Of a stretch of 64,000 nucleotides of DNA, positions 60,198 through 64,000 are shown in pieces. A model generated the notes under the pieces. That model saw only the letters and a program-made list of their open reading frames with translations, made no database searches and was not told where the DNA came from. The translations under genes and the position numbers were made by a program. Every line of letters starts with the position of its first letter. Positions within the stretch are counted from its first letter, which is position 1. This stretch comes from an uncultured Granulosicoccus sp. Lineage in GTDB: Bacteria; Pseudomonadota; Gammaproteobacteria; Granulosicoccales; Granulosicoccaceae. The stretch spans positions 62,001 through 126,000 of the forward strand of contig CANLXI010000018.1 of NCBI GenBank assembly GCA_947495035.1, read 5' to 3'.

Positions 60198-61172
60198 TCA
60201 AAAGGCCCAGTCTTCGTCTTCCGTGGCTACCGCCTTGCCGATGACGTAGGAAGATCCCGAACCGGAAAAGAAGTCGTGGTTTTCATCGGCATTGGGTGAC
60301 AGAGACGCCATGATGGCCGGACTCACCGCACAGACATCATCCGGAAACAAGGCCTCGTACCCCAGGTTCTGCAGCGCCTTGTTGGCGTTGTAATGCAGGA
60401 AGTGTTTGACATCCTCCGACAGGCCCAGAGGGTCATAAAGGCTTTCGGTATAACGGACCTCGATCTCGTACAGATCGAAGAGCAGCGAGAAGGCAAAGTC
60501 CTTGAGCTGCTCCCGCTCGCTGTCATCCAGCAGTTCCAGTCCGCGCTGAAACTTGTAGCCGATGTAATAACCGTGTACCGCTTCATCCCGGATGATCAGG
60601 CGAATCAGATCGGCCGTGTTGGTCAATCTGGCCCGGCTCGACCAGTGCATCGGCAGGTAGAAGCCGGAGTAGAACAGAAAGCTCTCCAGAAAAACGCTGG
60701 CTATCTTGCGACGCAGCGGGCTGGCCGCCACATCGTACTCCGACAGTATCAGGCGCGACTTGGCCTGCAAATGCTCGTTCTCGGCAGACCAGCGAAAGGC
60801 CTCATCAACCTCTGCGCTCTGACACAGGGTCGAGAATACCGAGGAATAGCTGCGCGCATGAACGGCCTCCATGAACGCGATATTGCTCAGTACTGCCTCT
60901 TCATGAGGCGTCAGGGCATCGGGCATCAGGGCTGGTGCACCCACCGTGTTCTGAATGGTATCCAGCAGTGTCAGCCCGGTGAATACGCGAATGGTCAGCT
61001 GCCTCTCCTCGGCAGTCAGCCGGGTCCAGCTCTGGATATCATTGGATAACGGCACTTTCTCCGGCAGCCAGAAGTTGGACGTCAGACGGTTCCAGATTTC
61101 CAGATCCTTGTCATCGTCCAGTCTGTTCCAGTTGATGGCCAGCGGCACCGGGTTGGTTCTGTTTGTTTGCAT
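60198..61172 (-). CDS. nrdF: Class Ib ribonucleotide reductase beta subunit NrdF
   Basis: The 324-residue protein has the R2 diiron-ligand helices (FMEAVHARSYSSVFSTL, including the radical Tyr, and IIRDEAVHGYYIGYKFQ) and begins PLAINWNRLDDDKDLEIWNR, typical of NrdF. With NrdE, NrdI and NrdH it forms an oxygen-dependent Mn- or Fe-containing reductase that makes deoxyribonucleotides. It starts 12 bp after the nrdE stop. Confidence 0.93.
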   Translation of the reverse strand: MQTNRTNPVPLAINWNRLDDDKDLEIWNRLTSNFWLPEKVPLSNDIQSWTRLTAEERQLTIRVFTGLTLLDTIQNTVGAPALMPDALTPHEEAVLSNIAFMEAVHARSYSSVFSTLCQSAEVDEAFRWSAENEHLQAKSRLILSEYDVAASPLRRKIASVFLESFLFYSGFYLPMHWSSRARLTNTADLIRLIIRDEAVHGYYIGYKFQRGLELLDDSEREQLKDFAFSLLFDLYEIEVRYTESLYDPLGLSEDVKHFLHYNANKALQNLGYEALFPDDVCAVSPAIMASLSPNADENHDFFSGSGSSYVIGKAVATEDEDWAF

Positions 61173-61184
61173 CGTCAGGGCGTC

Positions 61185-63338
61185 TCAGAGTGAGCAGGAA
61201 ACACAGCCTTGCACTTCAGTCCCTTCCAGGGCCAGTTGGCGCAGGCGAATGTAGTAGATGGTCTTGATCCCCTGCTTCCAGGCATGAATCTGTGCACGAT
61301 TGATATCCCGGGTGGTCGCGCTGTCCTTGAAGAACAGCGTCAGTGACAGTCCCTGATCCACATGGCGAGTCGCCGCCGCATAGGTATCGATGATGGCTTC
61401 CGGGCCGATATCATAGGCGTCCCGGTAATACGCCATGTTCTCGTTGGTCATGAAGGGCGCGGGATAATAGACACGACCCAGCTTGCCTTCCTTGCGTATC
61501 TCGATGCGAGAAGTTATCGGATGAATGGACGACGTGGAATTGTTGATGTAACTGATGGATCCGGTCGGGGGTACGGCTTGCAGATTTCGGTTGTAGAGAC
61601 CACCGCGCATGATGGCTGTCTTCAACAACTGCCATTGTTCGGCGTCGGGTATAGCGATACCGGCTTGCTCGAACAGTTCCTGCACACGCATCGTTGCCGG
61701 AACGAACTTCCCTGTGATGTATTCATCGAAGAACGAGCCATCCGCATAGCGGGACTGCTCGAACCCGGCAAAACTCTGCCCCTTCTCCAGAGCCAGTGCA
61801 TGGGATGCCTGAAGGCAGTGATACAACACCGTGCAGAAATAGATATTGGTGAAATCGAGCCCCTCCTCGCTGCCATAGTGAATGCGTTCTCGAGCCAGAT
61901 AGCCATGCAGATTCATCTGACCCAGACCGATGGCATGACTCTCATCATTGCCACGACGCACCGAGGGCACGCTGTCGATGGCACTCATCTCGGACACGGC
62001 GCTCAGCGCTCGTATTGCGGTGGCCACACTGCGTCCCAGTTCGCCACCATCCATGACCTTTGCGATATTCAGACTACCCAGGTTGCAGGAGATGTCAGTG
62101 CCGGTATGCTGGTAACTCAGGTCATCATTGAATGTCGAGGCTTCATTCACCTGCAGAATCTCCGAACACAGATTGGACATGGAGATACGCCCTTGCACGG
62201 GGTTCGCCCGATTGGCCGTGTCCTCGAACAGGATGTACGGATAGCCGCTTTCGAACTGGATCTCGGCAATGGTCTGAAAGAGCAGACGCGCATTGATCTT
62301 CGATTTGCGAATCCGCGAGTCATTCACCATGTCGTGATAATGCTCGGACACGGCAATATCGGCCAGTGGCTTGCCGTGGACTATCTGCACATCATGTGGC
62401 GAGAACAGATACATGTCCTCGTTCTTGCGGGCCAGCTCGAAGGTGATGTCCGGGATGACCACGCCGAGAGACAGGGTCTTGATGCGGATCTTCTCATCGG
62501 CGTTCTCTCGCTTGGTATCCAGAAATCGCAGAATGTCCGGGTGATGGGCATGCAGATAGACGGCACCGGCCCCCTGTCTCGCACCCAGTTGATTGGCATA
62601 GGAGAAACTGTCTTCCAGCAGCTTCATGACGGGTATGACCCCGGATGACTGGTTTTCGATGCCCTTGATCGGCGCTCCCTGCTCGCGGATATTGGTCAAC
62701 AACAAGGCCACACCACCGCCGCGTTTGGACAGCTGCAGGGCCGAGTTGATGCCGCGCCCGATGCTTTCCATATTGTCTTCCAGACGCAGCAGAAAGCAGG
62801 AAATCAACTCCCCTCGCTGCGCCTTGCCGGCGTTCAGGAAGGTTGGCGTTGCCGGTTGAAAACGACCACTGAGAATTTCCTCCAGCAGACGCCGCGCGAA
62901 GTCCTCATCGCCGCGAGCCAGGGAAAGCGCCACCATGACCACCCGATCTTCATAGCGTTCCAGATAGCGAGCGCCGTCACGCGTGGTCAGGGTGTAGGAG
63001 GTGTAGTACTTGAACGCTCCCAGAAAGGTCGGAAAGCGGAATCTGAACGCAAAAGCGGCCTGCCAGATATCCTCCAGAAAATCGTGAGAATAGGATGCCA
63101 GCACCTGCGCCTCGTAATAGCCTTCCTCCACCAGATAATCCAGCTTTTCCTTCAACGAGTGGAAGAACACGGTGTTCTGATTGACGTGCTGCAGAAAATA
63201 TTGTCTCGCCGCCTGACGATCGGCATCGAACTGAATGCGCCCATCCTCATCATAGAGGTTCAGCATCGCATTCAATGCATGGTAGTCGAGCGGCGGTACC
63301 TCACTCTTCAGCGTTCGTTCGAGTATTGCTGTGTCCAA
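61185..63338 (-). CDS. nrdE: Class Ib ribonucleotide reductase alpha subunit NrdE
   Basis: The 717-residue protein has the catalytic cysteines and radical region of R1 (ATPTFLNAGKAQRGELISCF, ISMSNLCSEI, then PTGSISYINNSTSSIHPITS) and ends with the redox pair CVSCSL. The N-terminal ATP-cone is absent, which is normal for NrdE. I place the start at TTG 63338 (LDTAILERTLKSEVPPLDYH), which gives the usual family length; the frame is open to 63422 but would overlap nrdI by 115 bp. As placed, it overlaps nrdI by 31 bp. Confidence 0.92.
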   Translation of the reverse strand: MDTAILERTLKSEVPPLDYHALNAMLNLYDEDGRIQFDADRQAARQYFLQHVNQNTVFFHSLKEKLDYLVEEGYYEAQVLASYSHDFLEDIWQAAFAFRFRFPTFLGAFKYYTSYTLTTRDGARYLERYEDRVVMVALSLARGDEDFARRLLEEILSGRFQPATPTFLNAGKAQRGELISCFLLRLEDNMESIGRGINSALQLSKRGGGVALLLTNIREQGAPIKGIENQSSGVIPVMKLLEDSFSYANQLGARQGAGAVYLHAHHPDILRFLDTKRENADEKIRIKTLSLGVVIPDITFELARKNEDMYLFSPHDVQIVHGKPLADIAVSEHYHDMVNDSRIRKSKINARLLFQTIAEIQFESGYPYILFEDTANRANPVQGRISMSNLCSEILQVNEASTFNDDLSYQHTGTDISCNLGSLNIAKVMDGGELGRSVATAIRALSAVSEMSAIDSVPSVRRGNDESHAIGLGQMNLHGYLARERIHYGSEEGLDFTNIYFCTVLYHCLQASHALALEKGQSFAGFEQSRYADGSFFDEYITGKFVPATMRVQELFEQAGIAIPDAEQWQLLKTAIMRGGLYNRNLQAVPPTGSISYINNSTSSIHPITSRIEIRKEGKLGRVYYPAPFMTNENMAYYRDAYDIGPEAIIDTYAAATRHVDQGLSLTLFFKDSATTRDINRAQIHAWKQGIKTIYYIRLRQLALEGTEVQGCVSCSL

Positions 63339-63724
63339 AAGCGTTTCAGTCCCTGTCTGACCAGTTGAATATCTGTGGATGTGCCCGCCAATTCGAATCG
63401 ATACAACACTGGCACCTGACACTTGCGAGCGATGACATCACCGGCCAGCGCGAAAGTGGCCCCGAAACTTCGGTTGCCGGATGCGATGACGCCACGCAGT
63501 TGATGACGGATTCGTTTGTCGTTCAGCGCACGGATCACTGGCCCGGGTACCGCTCCGCGGCCCTTGCCATCGGCAAAGGTCGGGCAGATGAGCACGAACG
63601 GTGATTCCATGATTGGCACGGGCGCGTCAAGGGCCTGCGGCAATCGAGTTGCCAGCAGGTTCAACTTGCCGATGAAGCGTTCCGTATTGCCTGATGCGCT
63701 GGAGTAATAGAGCAGCGCGCTCAA
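63308..63724 (-). CDS. nrdI: NrdI flavodoxin-like protein
   Basis: The 138-residue protein starts LLYYSSASGNTERFIGKL, the FMN phosphate loop of NrdI, and has RGVIASGNRSFGATFALAG. NrdI supplies the oxidant used to assemble the Mn2-Tyr cofactor of NrdF, which suggests manganese use under iron limitation. It ends inside the nrdE gene and starts 4 bp after nrdH. Confidence 0.93.
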   Translation of the reverse strand: MSALLYYSSASGNTERFIGKLNLLATRLPQALDAPVPIMESPFVLICPTFADGKGRGAVPGPVIRALNDKRIRHQLRGVIASGNRSFGATFALAGDVIARKCQVPVLYRFELAGTSTDIQLVRQGLKRFWTQQYSNER

Positions 63725-63728
63725 GGGG

Positions 63729-63950
63729 TCATGCCAGAGTATTGATCATGTCCGGTCGGAACCCGCCCCAGTGACTTTCGCCCGCGACGACCACCGGCGC
63801 CTGCCGGTAGCCAAGCGTCTGTACCAGTTCGAACGCGGCTTCATCCTGAGTCAGATCGACAATCGTGAACGTCAGCCCCTTGGCCGACAGAGCGCGTGTG
63901 GTTGCCGTGCACTGTACGCAGGCCGGCTTGGAATATACGGTGATGCTCAT
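63729..63950 (-). CDS. nrdH: NrdH glutaredoxin-like redoxin
   Basis: The 73-residue protein has the NrdH active site ACVQCTAT and the C-terminal WGGFRPDMI pattern, which distinguishes NrdH from ordinary glutaredoxins. It reduces the NrdE C-terminal cysteines. It is the first gene of nrdHIEF; its promoter lies at or beyond the right edge of the window, and no NrdR box is visible in the last 50 bp. Confidence 0.93.
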   Translation of the reverse strand: MSITVYSKPACVQCTATTRALSAKGLTFTIVDLTQDEAAFELVQTLGYRQAPVVVAGESHWGGFRPDMINTLA

Positions 63951-64000
63951 GTCTCTTCGTCCCCGAAGTGTTACGGAAGGAAGGCATGGCGCAACTTCGC

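Overview
The window looks like chromosomal DNA of a free-living, probably marine, gammaproteobacterium. It carries TRAP and DASS transporters, polyhydroxyalkanoate (PHA) granule genes, a GGDEF/EAL protein, class Ib ribonucleotide reductase, an arsenic operon and a soluble diiron monooxygenase cluster. Granulosicoccaceae-like is my best guess from gene content, with low confidence. I found no rRNA, tRNA, CRISPR array, insertion sequence or prophage. Genes lie densely on both strands.

Layout. 1-12.2 kb: small stress and metabolic genes. These are RidA, an AhpD-like protein with a divergent TetR regulator and paired operators, YrhK, a universal stress protein behind an FNR-type box, YetF and MgtC membrane proteins, a short free-standing transcript with a 24-codon ORF, topoisomerase IB, a phosphoesterase, a sulfotransferase, a CsbD-like lipoprotein, lactate dehydrogenase, a PHB-depolymerase-like esterase and a YHYH protein. 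12.4-15.7 kb: a DASS transporter and a repeat-rich exported protein. 15.9-25.9 kb: a catabolic locus with a GntR regulator, FAD/Fe-S 2-hydroxyacid dehydrogenase, serine-glyoxylate-type aminotransferase, TRAP transporter, enoyl-CoA hydratase and class III CoA transferase. 26.2-34.9 kb: phasin, arsR-arsH-acr3, a second PHB-depolymerase-like esterase, a MacAB-type efflux pair and YceI.

35.2-38.9 kb: an overlapping gene set encoding a 57-residue ribbon-helix-helix protein, a CHAD protein, an orphan ParA ATPase, a CYTH phosphohydrolase and a degenerate Nudix protein. It is preceded by a 12-bp tandem array and a dyad. CHAD, CYTH and Nudix domains all point to polyphosphate or phosphoanhydride chemistry, while ParA plus RHH is the composition of a type Ib partition system. 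I consider this the best candidate for an undescribed system, possibly positioning or segregating polyphosphate granules.

39-41.5 kb: a GGDEF/EAL protein and a Dabb protein. 41.7-50.8 kb (minus strand): a propane/phenol-type soluble diiron monooxygenase (large subunit, reductase, small subunit, coupling protein), followed by a dedicated GroEL-like chaperonin, a VOC protein, and a GMC oxidoreductase with its small partner subunit. Facing it on the plus strand (51.7-56.2 kb) are four genes of unknown function and an AcoR/NtrC-type activator whose GAFTGA loop is not conserved. 56.3-64 kb: a histone-deacetylase-like amidohydrolase, a triple-CHRD lipoprotein, a flavin amine oxidase and the nrdHIEF operon on the minus strand.

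A recurring oddity is the number of short tandem repeats (6-, 7-, 8-, 9-, 12- and 24-bp units), some in frame inside genes and some at gene starts.
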